This document shows, piece by piece, positions 26,894 through 35,510 of a stretch of 64,000 nucleotides of DNA. The stretch's first letter is position 1. Each line of letters starts with the position of its first letter. Location of the stretch: positions 6,699,501 to 6,763,500 of the forward strand of contig CP019636.1 in the NCBI GenBank assembly GCA_002163975.1. The letters run 5' to 3'. Origin of the DNA: Nostocales cyanobacterium HT-58-2. GTDB taxonomy: Bacteria; Cyanobacteriota; Cyanobacteriia; Cyanobacteriales; Nostocaceae. The notes beneath the pieces were generated by a model. It worked only from the letters and a program-made list of their open reading frames with translations, did no database searches and was not told where the DNA came from. The translations under genes and the position numbers were made by a program.

Positions 26894-27283
26894 ATGCCTG
26901 TGCAAAAATCTCATTACGAGGCTTGCTTAACAGAGTATAGCAATTCCCTAGGTGCGATCGCCCTGCTAAAGCAGCACCGCCCATACCTGGAAATGATTCC
27001 TAGTCTGCGTCGTCCGGATGAAAGCGTTATTACTGTCCCCTTGCCCATAGCCCGTCTTCGTGGTGATGCAACCACAGCAGCACAAGCAACTCGCTTACCC
27101 TGTGATGTGGCAATTTTGATGTGCGATCCAGAGTGGAAAATCAAAACAGCACCCGAAATCCTTATCTTTATTCATCGTCCCCACGAAGATTTTTCTGACT
27201 TTTTAGGACGTTGGCGACAATCACAAGTTTGGCTTGACCAAAAATATGGGATACAAGCCTCGCCCTTCCAGGGCGACTTTTGA
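26894..27283 (+). pseudogene. Unknown protein, 5' part of a gene probably split by a small IS element
   Basis: The frame encodes 129 residues with no recognised domain: a helical start (HYEACLTEYSNSLGAIALL), a Pro/Leu strand region (VITVPLPIARLRGDAT), CDVAILMCDPEWKI and IFIHRPHEDFSDFLGRWR. The last ten or so codons (ASPFQGDF) are read from the left end of an IS200/IS605-type element, so the natural C-terminus has been lost. The likely continuation is at 27511-27720. Function unknown. Confidence 0.6.
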
Positions 27284-27510
27284 TACAATAGAATAACTCG
27301 CTACACAGGCAGAGTCTCGCGCTGTGGCGGAGGAACCTGTCTCGCAATGGGCGTAGTCTCCTGAGAAAGTTTTGGCTCCTGGAGAGCAAAAGAATTTTCT
27401 CTATCCATACAGCGGTGGGGCGCATCGCAGTGAATTTTGGTGAGGGTAAAGTCGCTGGACTCCCATTGATCCAAGAATCCCCGGACTTCAGGACGGGGAG
27501 CCGTCAAAAA
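27258..27510. mobile_element. Non-autonomous IS200/IS605-type element (MITE-like)
   Basis: The left end has a CGCCCT-TCC-AGGGCG hairpin (27262-27276) followed by GACTTTTGATACAATAGA; the right end has AATCCCC then an imperfect hairpin at 27479-27498 and GGGGAGCCGTCAAAA. This end structure is typical of IS200/IS605 elements of cyanobacteria. About 250 bases long, with no tnpA or tnpB, so it would need enzymes from elsewhere to move. The interior carries GC-rich repeat scraps. Ends are estimated to within a few bases. Confidence 0.7.
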
Positions 27511-27720
27511 GACTATGAGTGGCTTATGCCTAAGCGCTATACATATATACTTGGTGAGGGGACAAACACTATCTATCCCTTGTTTGTCATTTTCCCAGAA
27601 ACATCGGAACGTATCAAACAGGGTCTTACTGGAGCTGATTTGCCATTTATCATTCAAAAATCAACAGAATTATTAGTAGAAGAAAATATGATGGAAATCT
27701 TCTCTTCAGAAACCCCATAA
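27511..27720 (+). pseudogene. Probable 3' part of the split unknown gene
   Basis: Open frame immediately after the element giving DYEWLMPKRYTYILGEGTN and then IYPLFVIFPETSERIKQGL to EMFSSE-type acidic end (EIFSSETP). The codons look like real protein, but no start with a good ribosome site is visible (ATG 27526 is possible). Removing a length of 3n+2 bases, such as about 254, would put it in frame with the 5' part; that they were one gene is inference. Confidence 0.5.
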
Positions 27721-27770
27721 GCTTAACAGTTTGTGGTGAGTATTCCCAAACACTCACTCACACATCTTTT

Positions 27771-29297
27771 TTAAGAACCTGATCTAGCTGCTTTTCTAAG
27801 CACCATCGCAGCCCGCCATCTTAATATCAGTGTTGTTGTAGCTGTAAATAATATACCAAGTAATAGGTTTTTCAAGCTGAGATTTTTGCCGCTATCGTTT
27901 ACCAAAATACCTTCCAGTATCAAAGAAGGTAATAATATTCCGCTAGGAAGCAACAACCTATTAAAAGTTAACTTTCTTTTAGCTAAAGTCGTCAGGAGTG
28001 CTAAGCAAAGCCCTAGAGGGATAAAAGTCAGTCCATAGTAAAAAACTTTCTGCTCTTTCGGAACTAATTCCAGTAAATTCAAAGAGTAGGAATTTTGTGC
28101 TTTATCTACGTAAACGTGCAGACTCGCCCCAGAATAAGTGATGATTATCTGATGGGAGTGAGTATCTGCAAAAATGCCAGGAATACTTAATTTTGAATCT
28201 GCCCCATTCGCTCCAGTAATAGGTGTTCGTATTCTCAAGTCTAAGTCAGTTCCCTGCTGGCCCAACGTAAAATTTCGACGAAGAGAATCACCTGACAGTG
28301 AGATTATGCGTGCTGGTCCAGTTTGGTCTGTATCAGCAGTAGCAACTGTGGTAATGATTGTAAACTGAGAAGCTTCACGTATCCTTTCACTCAAAAAGGT
28401 CGCGGGCTCTCTTGTTGTGAGCCAATGCTTGGAACTCAAAGCCACACCTTTTTCAACCTCAATGTCTGGTGACTGCCCTTGCGATAATAATTCGGGCATT
28501 TGACCAGTACGATCTTGATAACTTCCTTTACCTGTTAATTGATAGGAAGCTAGTAAAGAATTGCCGAGGGTCTTTGAGTAATTTTCGTGATGAAATACTT
28601 GTGAGACTTCATTTTTAGAAATTGCTCTGTCAGCAATATTAACTTCAGAAATATAACCCCGCCAAGCTCTATCACCTGTTTGTTCATTGCCAAGTAAAAG
28701 TGGGTAATTCAATGACCAATTACTTAGATTAGTTGTGTGTTGCCAGGCAATTGAAATCAGAAATGATATGAGTATGTACCCAAGAAAAAATACTGTTAGT
28801 TTCTTGATAGAGTTACTCGTTCTACTATTTTCTATACGTATTAAAGTATATATAAAGCTTTGTGAGTTAAAGAAATAAAAGCAGAGAAGACCCACAAATC
28901 CACCGATGCTATTGTTAAAAATATCTGCAGGAGTCGGTGCTCTTGAAGGCAGAAAAACTTGCAGTGCTTCAACTGTAAAGGATAAGCCTGCACTCAAAAG
29001 TATCACTGTTAGAAATTGACTTGTTGGTTTCACCCTTCTTCTCTGTAAGAGACTGGCGAGACCGAAACCTAAAGGCGTAAACAATAAAATATTGTTTACC
29101 TGGTCTTTAAAAAAACTGGTGTTATCAAAACTGTCCAACAGTGCTGGTATTGAAAAGCTATCTGGGAAGTAAAAATTAAAGGGATAAAGTGTTGCAAGTA
29201 GCACCAATACGATGCTCACTATGACTAGAATAAAATCTCCTGGAAGTAGTGATATATCTAAGTTAGATACTCGGGAAAAAATTTTGCGTTTATTCAT
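27771..29297 (-). CDS. VanZ-like membrane protein with LamG-type domain
   Basis: A 508-residue protein. Residues about 20-145 are VanZ-like: several membrane segments with KDQVNNILLFTPLGFGLAS, SFTVEALQVFLPSR and TPADIFNNSIGGFVG. One further helix at about 165-185 leads to a large extracytoplasmic domain (about 190-430) with LamG/concanavalin-like features (ASYQLTGKGSYQDRTG, QFTIITTVATADTDQTGPAR, HSHQIIITYSGASLHVYVD). Three or so C-terminal helices follow. VanZ proteins are linked with glycopeptide tolerance or cell-envelope glycans; the substrate here is unknown. Confidence 0.8.
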   Translation of the reverse strand: MNKRKIFSRVSNLDISLLPGDFILVIVSIVLVLLATLYPFNFYFPDSFSIPALLDSFDNTSFFKDQVNNILLFTPLGFGLASLLQRRRVKPTSQFLTVILLSAGLSFTVEALQVFLPSRAPTPADIFNNSIGGFVGLLCFYFFNSQSFIYTLIRIENSRTSNSIKKLTVFFLGYILISFLISIAWQHTTNLSNWSLNYPLLLGNEQTGDRAWRGYISEVNIADRAISKNEVSQVFHHENYSKTLGNSLLASYQLTGKGSYQDRTGQMPELLSQGQSPDIEVEKGVALSSKHWLTTREPATFLSERIREASQFTIITTVATADTDQTGPARIISLSGDSLRRNFTLGQQGTDLDLRIRTPITGANGADSKLSIPGIFADTHSHQIIITYSGASLHVYVDKAQNSYSLNLLELVPKEQKVFYYGLTFIPLGLCLALLTTLAKRKLTFNRLLLPSGILLPSLILEGILVNDSGKNLSLKNLLLGILFTATTTLILRWRAAMVLRKAARSGS

Positions 29298-30017
29298 AAT
29301 GACCCATGTTCTCTATCTTTCTAGTAATGGATAATTGAACTGCTAATTACTGGTAGACGGTTAAACAAGAGTAATTAACAAAAAGTAATGAACGCTTTCT
29401 TCATATTATTTACTCGTCTATTAAAATGGACAAATAATTGTAATTTTTTTATAAAGATATGTATAAAGACGTTATGAAGATAAGATTTCAAGAAACACAA
29501 GGAAATAAGGATGTGTTGCTTTCATCCGTTAGGAACTTGCAACATCATCCGTTGGGTGCTCCTCAAAAATACATTTCATAGATACACTGTGGGATCTGGT
29601 TTTTCCGGTTTCCAAAGTATGATGCACCAATAATTAATGTAGAACAGCCATCAAAACTGCTATTTGTAGCATCAGCGATGGAATAGTGTCTAAGGCGATA
29701 CGAACTGCTATGTAGCTAGTCGTCATGTAAAGATATGCGATTGCACACAGTTCGCCTCACTCTTCTGGTGTTTCTGTCCAAACTGTGATTGCAAAAAACG
29801 TTATGTAGAAATAGGATAATAAGTTGATAAGTAAAGTTGCTTTATAGTGAATAAATATACAAAATATAATAGATTCTAATCATTATTTGCTCTTCAAAAA
29901 TATATATTTTATATATTGTATGTAGAGCGGATGAAAGATAATAAATAAGCTGGGTTAATGAACGAAACCCAGCATACACAAAGATAAATAATTGGATACT
30001 CAAACTAAAGCTAATAG
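29298..30017. other. AT-rich intergenic region, nothing identified
   Basis: About 720 bases upstream of the VanZ gene and beyond the dehydrogenase stop. No open frame of note, no clear repeat or terminator beyond scattered A/T runs. Confidence 0.5.
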
Positions 30018-31046
30018 TTACTTGACAAACTGAGGCATGATTTCAGCAGCAGTGAATAATCCGTAAATACCCCGTTGGTATAATCCAATGCCAGCTTTTA
30101 AATAACCAAAGGCAGGACCACAAACGTTGGCTGCCATGCTGGTTTCATCACCCAAAGTAAAGGTATGGGTAGAAATTTTCCCTTCAAAGGTACGACCAGT
30201 AATTTTAACGTTGGTGCTGATGGGCTTTTTAGGATTGCGAGTGTCCACTATACCACCAACAGTCACGCGATCGCGCCCCACAATTCCTGCTAACTCTAGC
30301 ATCACATCATCGGCGTGTTCCATGTTCTCTAACTTCAGCACGCCATTGGTTTTATCGAGAAGAGCTTCAACTTCTTCATCCGTCATTGTCCTTGCGCTTT
30401 CCACGGTGAACCCTTGCATATGGGCAATATCTTCGCGAATGGTAGCGCGGTATGCTTCCCAGTTGGCAATTCCTACCCCAAAGGTAATTTCTACCTGATG
30501 AATTTCGGCGTAGCTTTGCGCGGCTAAAGCTGCTGCTGCTGTTAACAGTCCTGGTGTTGCCCCACATCCTGTCATGTAGGTAATTCCTGCTGCCTGCAAT
30601 TCTTCTTTCATCTCCAGCAGTTGCTCTACAGCACTGGTACGCTTAATTGCATCCACTAATACTCCACGCCATCCAGATTTGATAAACTGCCTAGCAACAG
30701 AGGGAATGAAATTATTGGGTAGGTTGGGTAAAGCGAGAAAATACCCATCTACGGGGTGAGATTTTTCTAGTAAATCTTCAATACTCCGATGTGTTAAAGT
30801 CCCGAAGGGTTCTAAGTAGCCTACCGAACCATGAGATTGGTAATTGGCTATGCATTGTTGAGCATTTAAACCTTCAGCAGCGTAGGCATAGCCTTGTTTG
30901 TCAGCCGCTGCGACTAAAATCATTTCACGTTTTGGGGCGAGTACTCTGGCAGCAGCTTGCCCCAGTCCGCCAAAGCCCAGTACTCCGATGCGCATTGCTT
31001 TGGGGAGATAAGTAGAACCTGTTACTTGCTCTGCATTCATGGTCAA
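30018..31046 (-). CDS. Saccharopine dehydrogenase-like NAD(P)-binding oxidoreductase
   Basis: A 342-residue protein with an N-terminal Rossmann fold: MRIGVLGFGGLGQAAARVLA (Gly-rich loop about residues 20-32). The middle has GWRGVLVDAIKRTSAVEQLL and TYMTGCGATPGLLTAAAALAAQS, and the C-terminal half has the alpha/beta substrate domain with GGIVDTRNPKKPIS. This family is widespread in cyanobacteria and annotated as saccharopine-dehydrogenase-like; the physiological substrate is not known. ATG 31046 or 31040 may start it. Confidence 0.75.
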   Translation of the reverse strand: MTMNAEQVTGSTYLPKAMRIGVLGFGGLGQAAARVLAPKREMILVAAADKQGYAYAAEGLNAQQCIANYQSHGSVGYLEPFGTLTHRSIEDLLEKSHPVDGYFLALPNLPNNFIPSVARQFIKSGWRGVLVDAIKRTSAVEQLLEMKEELQAAGITYMTGCGATPGLLTAAAALAAQSYAEIHQVEITFGVGIANWEAYRATIREDIAHMQGFTVESARTMTDEEVEALLDKTNGVLKLENMEHADDVMLELAGIVGRDRVTVGGIVDTRNPKKPISTNVKITGRTFEGKISTHTFTLGDETSMAANVCGPAFGYLKAGIGLYQRGIYGLFTAAEIMPQFVK

Positions 31047-31557
31047 CTTTGTAGAGTTAAATAACAGCTTACCCTACCCTTGAACGCTTAGCAGTCCTGA
31101 ATTTGGAGTTCCAATTTCTTTGTACCTTAATGGTTAAGTTGGCAGGGTAGCCTATCGGGTATAACCTGGGGGATTCTGCTTGTGGGCAAAGCTTGGTGCA
31201 ATATGCAAGATAGCTCAAATGTGATAATAATGATAAATATTATCAATAATTTTTAAGCTAACTGCGCCTCTTGCTACTGCTGTTGCTTGTTTTTATTCGG
31301 TTTGATCCTGAAATTGTCAGTTGAATTTTTAGCTTGACTAATTAATAAGGTTAAGGGAAACTTACAAGTAACAGATGTAAGAACTAATAAAGATAATAAT
31401 TTTTGTTAACTTTCTGAGATATATATTTTGAGAGATGGAACATTAGTTAACAAATGGCAAATTTGTAGCTAAGGGAAAATGCTGTTTCAGAGGGCTACTT
31501 TTGTAGCTATTTGCGACAGTTGTACTGTCTACGCTTAGTATTTTGGTTGGCAAGAGC
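31047..31557. other. Divergent intergenic region
   Basis: About 510 bases between the dehydrogenase (minus) and the DUF2997 gene (plus). It must hold both promoters. No repeat, RNA gene or coding region is evident; two AT-rich patches lie at 31225-31260 and 31370-31440. Confidence 0.5.
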
Positions 31558-31767
31558 ATGGAGACTTTAGAGTTTGTAATTTATCCAGACGGTCGGGTAC
31601 AAGAAAAAGTTACTGGCATTGTGGGTGCTTCCTGCGCTGAAGTTACAGCAGCGATAGAAGCACAGCTAGGACTAGTACTAACTCATGAGCCAACTTCAGA
31701 ATACTTTGCTACCAAGATAGAGCAATCTGGTGTGGTGAATACGCAAACCACCTTCAGCGATTGGTAA
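31558..31767 (+). CDS. DUF2997 family protein
   Basis: A 69-residue protein starting METLEFVIYPDGRVQEKV, with GIVGASCAEVTAAIEAQLG; this is the DUF2997 pattern. ATG 31558 is preferred over 31543 because the conserved domain begins at METLEF. It precedes a Ycf35 gene and a ferredoxin, an arrangement kept in cyanobacteria. Function unknown. Confidence 0.85.
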   Translation: METLEFVIYPDGRVQEKVTGIVGASCAEVTAAIEAQLGLVLTHEPTSEYFATKIEQSGVVNTQTTFSDW

Positions 31768-31806
31768 CTTTTCAACATAGTTTAGTTTTATTCATTTCCA
31801 ACCACC

Positions 31807-32193
31807 ATGTCACACTTTAGCCAAATTAAGACCCAAATCCGTAACATTGACTCCTTGAAAGATGCACTTACAGACTTGGGTGTAGACTGGAAGCAAGGTC
31901 CATGTGAAGTACGTGGATATCGTGGTCAAACCCATAATGCCGAAGTTACCATTGAGCAAAACAATGGTTATGATATCGGCTTCAGATGGAATGGCAAAGA
32001 ATATGAATTGGTTGCTGACTTACAATATTGGCAACAAGATTTATCAGTTGAAGGTTTCTTGCGCCAAGTGACACAGCGCTACGCATACCATACAGTTGTC
32101 AAAGAAACTGCTCGTGCCGGATTTCAAGTTGCTGAACAACAAAAAAATGAAGATGGTTCCATCCGCTTAGTCGTACAGCGCTGGAGTGCGTAA
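31807..32193 (+). CDS. ycf35: Ycf35 (DUF1257) protein
   Basis: A 128-residue protein beginning MSHFSQIKTQIRNIDSLKDA, with VRGYRGQTHNAEVTI and a YELVADLQYWQQ segment, as in plastid ycf35 of algae. Its role is unknown; plastid retention suggests a link to photosynthesis. The stop shares one base with the start of the ferredoxin gene (TAATG), so the two are translationally coupled. Confidence 0.9.
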   Translation: MSHFSQIKTQIRNIDSLKDALTDLGVDWKQGPCEVRGYRGQTHNAEVTIEQNNGYDIGFRWNGKEYELVADLQYWQQDLSVEGFLRQVTQRYAYHTVVKETARAGFQVAEQQKNEDGSIRLVVQRWSA

Positions 32194-32654
32194 TGTCTGA
32201 TTTTTTGCCGTCGCCAGAACAAGAGGAAGACAACCGTTCTGGTTTTGAACCAGAATTAGGTGGTTTCTTACGAGACGCCCCAGAACGCTCTGGTTTTGAG
32301 CCGGAATTGGGTGGTGTACTGCGGCAAAAAGGCGTCTATGTTGACGAAATTACCTGTATTGGCTGCAAGCATTGTGCCCATGTTGCTCGTAACACGTTTT
32401 ATATTGAACCGGATTATGGGCGATCGCGTGTCATACGCCAAGAGGGCGATCCAGAGGAGGTTATTCAAGAGGCAATTGATACTTGTCCAGTTGATTGCAT
32501 CCACTGGGTTGATTACACCGAATTGAAAAAATTAGAAGAAGAGCGCAAATATCAGGTTATACCCTTGATTGGATACCCAATCGATGGGGCAGTTGTGACG
32601 ACAGAACGGCGACGCAAAAAGCAAAAACTCACCCGTAAAAAATCTCGTTATTAA
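32193..32654 (+). CDS. 4Fe-4S ferredoxin with duplicated N-terminal motif
   Basis: A 153-residue protein. The first 45 residues contain the phrase RSGFEPELGG twice. The cluster motif is CIGCKHC with the fourth Cys in DTCPVDCI, a layout giving four Cys for one 4Fe-4S site (CxxCxxC...C). A basic tail (ERRRKKQKLTRKK) ends the protein. It resembles ferredoxins encoded beside Ycf35 in cyanobacteria. Partner unknown. Confidence 0.9.
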   Translation: MSDFLPSPEQEEDNRSGFEPELGGFLRDAPERSGFEPELGGVLRQKGVYVDEITCIGCKHCAHVARNTFYIEPDYGRSRVIRQEGDPEEVIQEAIDTCPVDCIHWVDYTELKKLEEERKYQVIPLIGYPIDGAVVTTERRRKKQKLTRKKSRY

Positions 32655-32678
32655 AGTTAGTTTCACCTCAGTCATTTG

Positions 32679-32709
32679 AGAGGACTGGTAAAACCAGTCC
32701 TCTTGTTTT
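32679..32709 (+). terminator. Terminator between convergent genes
   Basis: Perfect 11-base stem AGAGGACTGGT / ACCAGTCCTCT, 3-base loop, then TGTTTTC. Placed 25 bases after the ferredoxin stop; the reverse strand side faces the DUF4335 gene. Confidence 0.85.
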
Positions 32710-32751
32710 CAATTCGCAAAATTAGCAGCTAGTTATCTCATGTCTCTTGAC

Positions 32752-34419
32752 TTATTCTCCCTCGGGGAAAGTCTGTACCTTGCCATCGGGACTAAAAACA
32801 GCGCGAATTTTTACAGCTTGTCCATTTTTATTAGGAGAAACAAAAGGTTCACCAATCAGGGGCATACCTGTGCGGTCAACGTAATCTCTGGCAGCTTTTC
32901 CTAAAGGTAAAATTCGCTCAATTTTGCCGTCAACACCCACAACTAAACTGTACTCAATGCTTTGGCTTAATCCAGAGGGTGGCTGCCAGCGTTTTTTCAA
33001 CACATCTCTAGCTTGTGCTACTTGAGCCGTATCAAACAATGTGCCACTGGTACTGGTGCCGCTAGTACTGGTAGTTGCAACTTCTGTAGGCACATTACCT
33101 CTATTTCTGCGAGCTTCCCGCAATCTCGCAATTAATGCATCAGTACCACTTGGTTCTGAAGTGCCTGGTTGGGAGAAAGATGGGCTTCTGCTAGCGTCAC
33201 TACTGGAACTCGGTAAGCTAGCTATTGACGGAACATCTGGTGAAGTTTCGGTAGGTATGTTACCTGTGCTAGACAAACCACTGGGTAACGAACTCTTTTG
33301 AGCTAATGCAGAAGCAGCGCCAGCCTTTGGAGTTGATGATGAAATAGCCACTTGTGGCTTTTGTCCTATGTTTTGTGGAGGAATTGAGGGACTCAGAGGT
33401 TTTGTTGTTGCGGGTATGTTGAGCGTACTTCCTAAAGATGGTAAAGGTGCTGTGGGGACATTACCAACACTAGGAGATGTTGGAGGCACAAAAGGGGATG
33501 GAAACTTTGCAGATTTTTGAGGTGTAACAGGCACACCAGGCAATGTTTGTACTATCGGTGGTGAAGCAGTAGAATTAGGCACTGGTAAGGTAGAACCTAA
33601 AGGTGGCAGTGGCTGCGAAGGCAAACTATCTGGGGGAGCCAATGTAGGTAAAGCTCCTGGTGTGGATAGGTTCTGTGAAGGTGACGATTCTAGAGCCAGC
33701 TTCTGTGGTGCCGCACTTGGTTTTTTTGCTGTCTGCTGTTGCCTTATTTGATTGGCATACTGCCAAGTCACTGGTGCTAAACCCACAGCTATCACCAGAA
33801 CTGCTGCAACAGGTGCCCAAGTAGGTATACGACTCGTTGCAGAACGAGGCGTGAGATTTGGGAGCGCCATGACATCAGTGGAATATTCATCCAACGCAGT
33901 TGCTAAGTCGAATAATTGCAACAGACTCAGTTGAATGACATCACCAGATGCTTGGTTTGCCAGAGAACCAAGAAACAGGTCGTGAGTTAGGTGATTACCA
34001 GGTTTTATGTGTATATCTGCAACTGGTATCTGGGTAAAGGAGTTTATCGTTTGAGTTTCTTGTGAAGGGATGTTGTTAAAATCTTTTTCCTCAGGGTCAT
34101 CAGATGCTATGCTTGCGTCCTGTATTCCTGAGAAATGGGTTTGTGAGAAATTTACCCAAAAACTTTCAGGTGACATTTGCAGAAAATCTTGAACGTAGGA
34201 TGTCACCACTGCACACAAAGCCTCCAGCTGGCCGCTATCGCCTCTAATTGAGATTCTCTTGTCCTCTGGCAATCGCGGATCGTCAAAGCGAAGCTCAAAC
34301 TGTAGCTGCTTCAGGACAGATTTACCCATCCACTGAGACAAAGCTGAGCTCTGCGCCAAGACTTCTAGCGTGCATGTGGGCGGTGTATACCGACGGATCA
34401 CAGAATTTGATACAGGCAT
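32752..34419 (-). CDS. DUF4335 domain protein
   Basis: A 555-residue protein. The N-terminal about 170 residues are the DUF4335 domain (VIRRYTPPTCTLEVLAQSS, LKQLQFELRFDDPRLPED). A membrane segment follows at about 193-215 (WAPVAAVLVIAVGLAPVTW), then about 200 residues rich in Pro, Ser and Gln, and a compact C-terminal domain (VLKKRWQPPSGLSQSIEYS...VFSPDGKVQTFPEGE). Probably a single-pass membrane protein with a long disordered linker. DUF3038 lies upstream, as in other cyanobacteria. Function unknown. Confidence 0.85.
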   Translation of the reverse strand: MPVSNSVIRRYTPPTCTLEVLAQSSALSQWMGKSVLKQLQFELRFDDPRLPEDKRISIRGDSGQLEALCAVVTSYVQDFLQMSPESFWVNFSQTHFSGIQDASIASDDPEEKDFNNIPSQETQTINSFTQIPVADIHIKPGNHLTHDLFLGSLANQASGDVIQLSLLQLFDLATALDEYSTDVMALPNLTPRSATSRIPTWAPVAAVLVIAVGLAPVTWQYANQIRQQQTAKKPSAAPQKLALESSPSQNLSTPGALPTLAPPDSLPSQPLPPLGSTLPVPNSTASPPIVQTLPGVPVTPQKSAKFPSPFVPPTSPSVGNVPTAPLPSLGSTLNIPATTKPLSPSIPPQNIGQKPQVAISSSTPKAGAASALAQKSSLPSGLSSTGNIPTETSPDVPSIASLPSSSSDASRSPSFSQPGTSEPSGTDALIARLREARRNRGNVPTEVATTSTSGTSTSGTLFDTAQVAQARDVLKKRWQPPSGLSQSIEYSLVVGVDGKIERILPLGKAARDYVDRTGMPLIGEPFVSPNKNGQAVKIRAVFSPDGKVQTFPEGE

Positions 34420-34438
34420 GGCAGGAACTGCGAGCAGG

Positions 34439-34482
34439 ATATTTTTGATTTTTGATTTTTAATTCTTGATTTTTGATTGGGG
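34439..34482. repeat. Heptamer-type repeat (TGATTTT)
   Basis: Four to five units of TTTTGATT / TTCTTGATT between the DUF4335 and DUF3038 genes. Confidence 0.7.
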
Positions 34483-34509
34483 AAATCTAAAATCTGACAA
34501 ATCTCAAAT

Positions 34510-35115
34510 CTAGAATTTGGTTGAACGGTCAATAAGTGCTAGCCACAGACGGCGGTGTCCACCAGGTCCACTGTAAAAAAGTAAATCTATGAGTAGTTTC
34601 AGTGCCAGGTGGGTCAGTTCATCAGTAGAGATTGCCGCGTCTTCCTCCATCCGCTCTTGGTAAGTATTGCAGAAAGCATCGATATAATCTCCTAGTAAAG
34701 CAGCCTGATGAGGTTCGCGGTTGTTTTCCGCCATTTGTTCCAAAAGACCAACAGCACGGCGAATCAATTCTTGGTGCTGTTTAGCAAGGTAGCAAGTAAT
34801 GAGAACAAGCGCTCTAGCTTCCTCCACATCAAGTTTTTTTCGCCCTCCTTGCCCTTTACGTAGCGGATTTGACTGGCGCAGTCGCCACAGCGCCACGCGA
34901 TCTGGCACTCTTGACTCTAAATTTAGATTAACTGCCGCTTGTAGCATTGCTTCAGAGCCAATGCCCGTTAGGGTTTCTAACGCCAACAGCACCAAGTCCA
35001 ATTGGGTTTTAATGTTGTCCCATTGAACTGAGTTTGGGGTAGGAATCTGAATAAGATCCTCCCACTGAGAAGTTGGAGTGGGTAAATTAGCGGCAGAGTG
35101 CATAACTTTTAGCAT
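34510..35115 (-). CDS. DUF3038 family protein
   Basis: A 201-residue soluble, mostly helical protein. Family phrases: QLDLVLLALETLTGIGSEAM, RVPDRVALWRLRQSNPLRKG and EEARALVLITCYLAKQHQEL. Restricted to cyanobacteria, function unknown, adjacent to DUF4335. ATG 35103 (MHSAANL) is an alternative start. Confidence 0.85.
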   Translation of the reverse strand: MLKVMHSAANLPTPTSQWEDLIQIPTPNSVQWDNIKTQLDLVLLALETLTGIGSEAMLQAAVNLNLESRVPDRVALWRLRQSNPLRKGQGGRKKLDVEEARALVLITCYLAKQHQELIRRAVGLLEQMAENNREPHQAALLGDYIDAFCNTYQERMEEDAAISTDELTHLALKLLIDLLFYSGPGGHRRLWLALIDRSTKF

Positions 35116-35510
35116 AGGTGATCAGGCTGGTAGGGGCTGTTGCTGTTACCCATTTTGAAACCAGACTCTCAAGGGTTAAGATTGGTTTCCCATCACGATG
35201 AGCTGAAGCCGGCAGCTACAGCTTCTATTACTTTGGTGAACAGCAGAAGTCTTTGTCTTAACTCTATGACGAAAAACTATTTTGAAAAAAGTATAAGCTT
35301 AATTAATTTTGTTTTGTCTGCCAAATTCATATGATAAACTTCTATTTTTTTTATTCTTTAGTAAAAATAAACAATCAATTCATTACTAGTAGCCAATTGC
35401 TACTCATAGTAGCGCAATTGTTTACCAGTCATTATTTTAGTTATACTCATTGCCACAAGAAAAACCCGGATTCTTGAAAAATCCAGGTTTTTGAGTCCTA
35501 ATTTTAGGTT
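35116..35510. other. Gap with terminator
   Basis: About 395 bases between the DUF3038 start and the mutS2 stop. Apart from the hairpin at 35460-35492 no feature was found. Confidence 0.5.
35460..35492 (-). terminator. Terminator after mutS2
   Basis: Stem AAAAACC-GGATT with AATCC-GGTTTTT (one bulged mismatch pair) and a short loop, 18 bases past the mutS2 stop. The A-rich arm gives a U-run in the mutS2 transcript direction; it would also work the other way. Confidence 0.75.
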
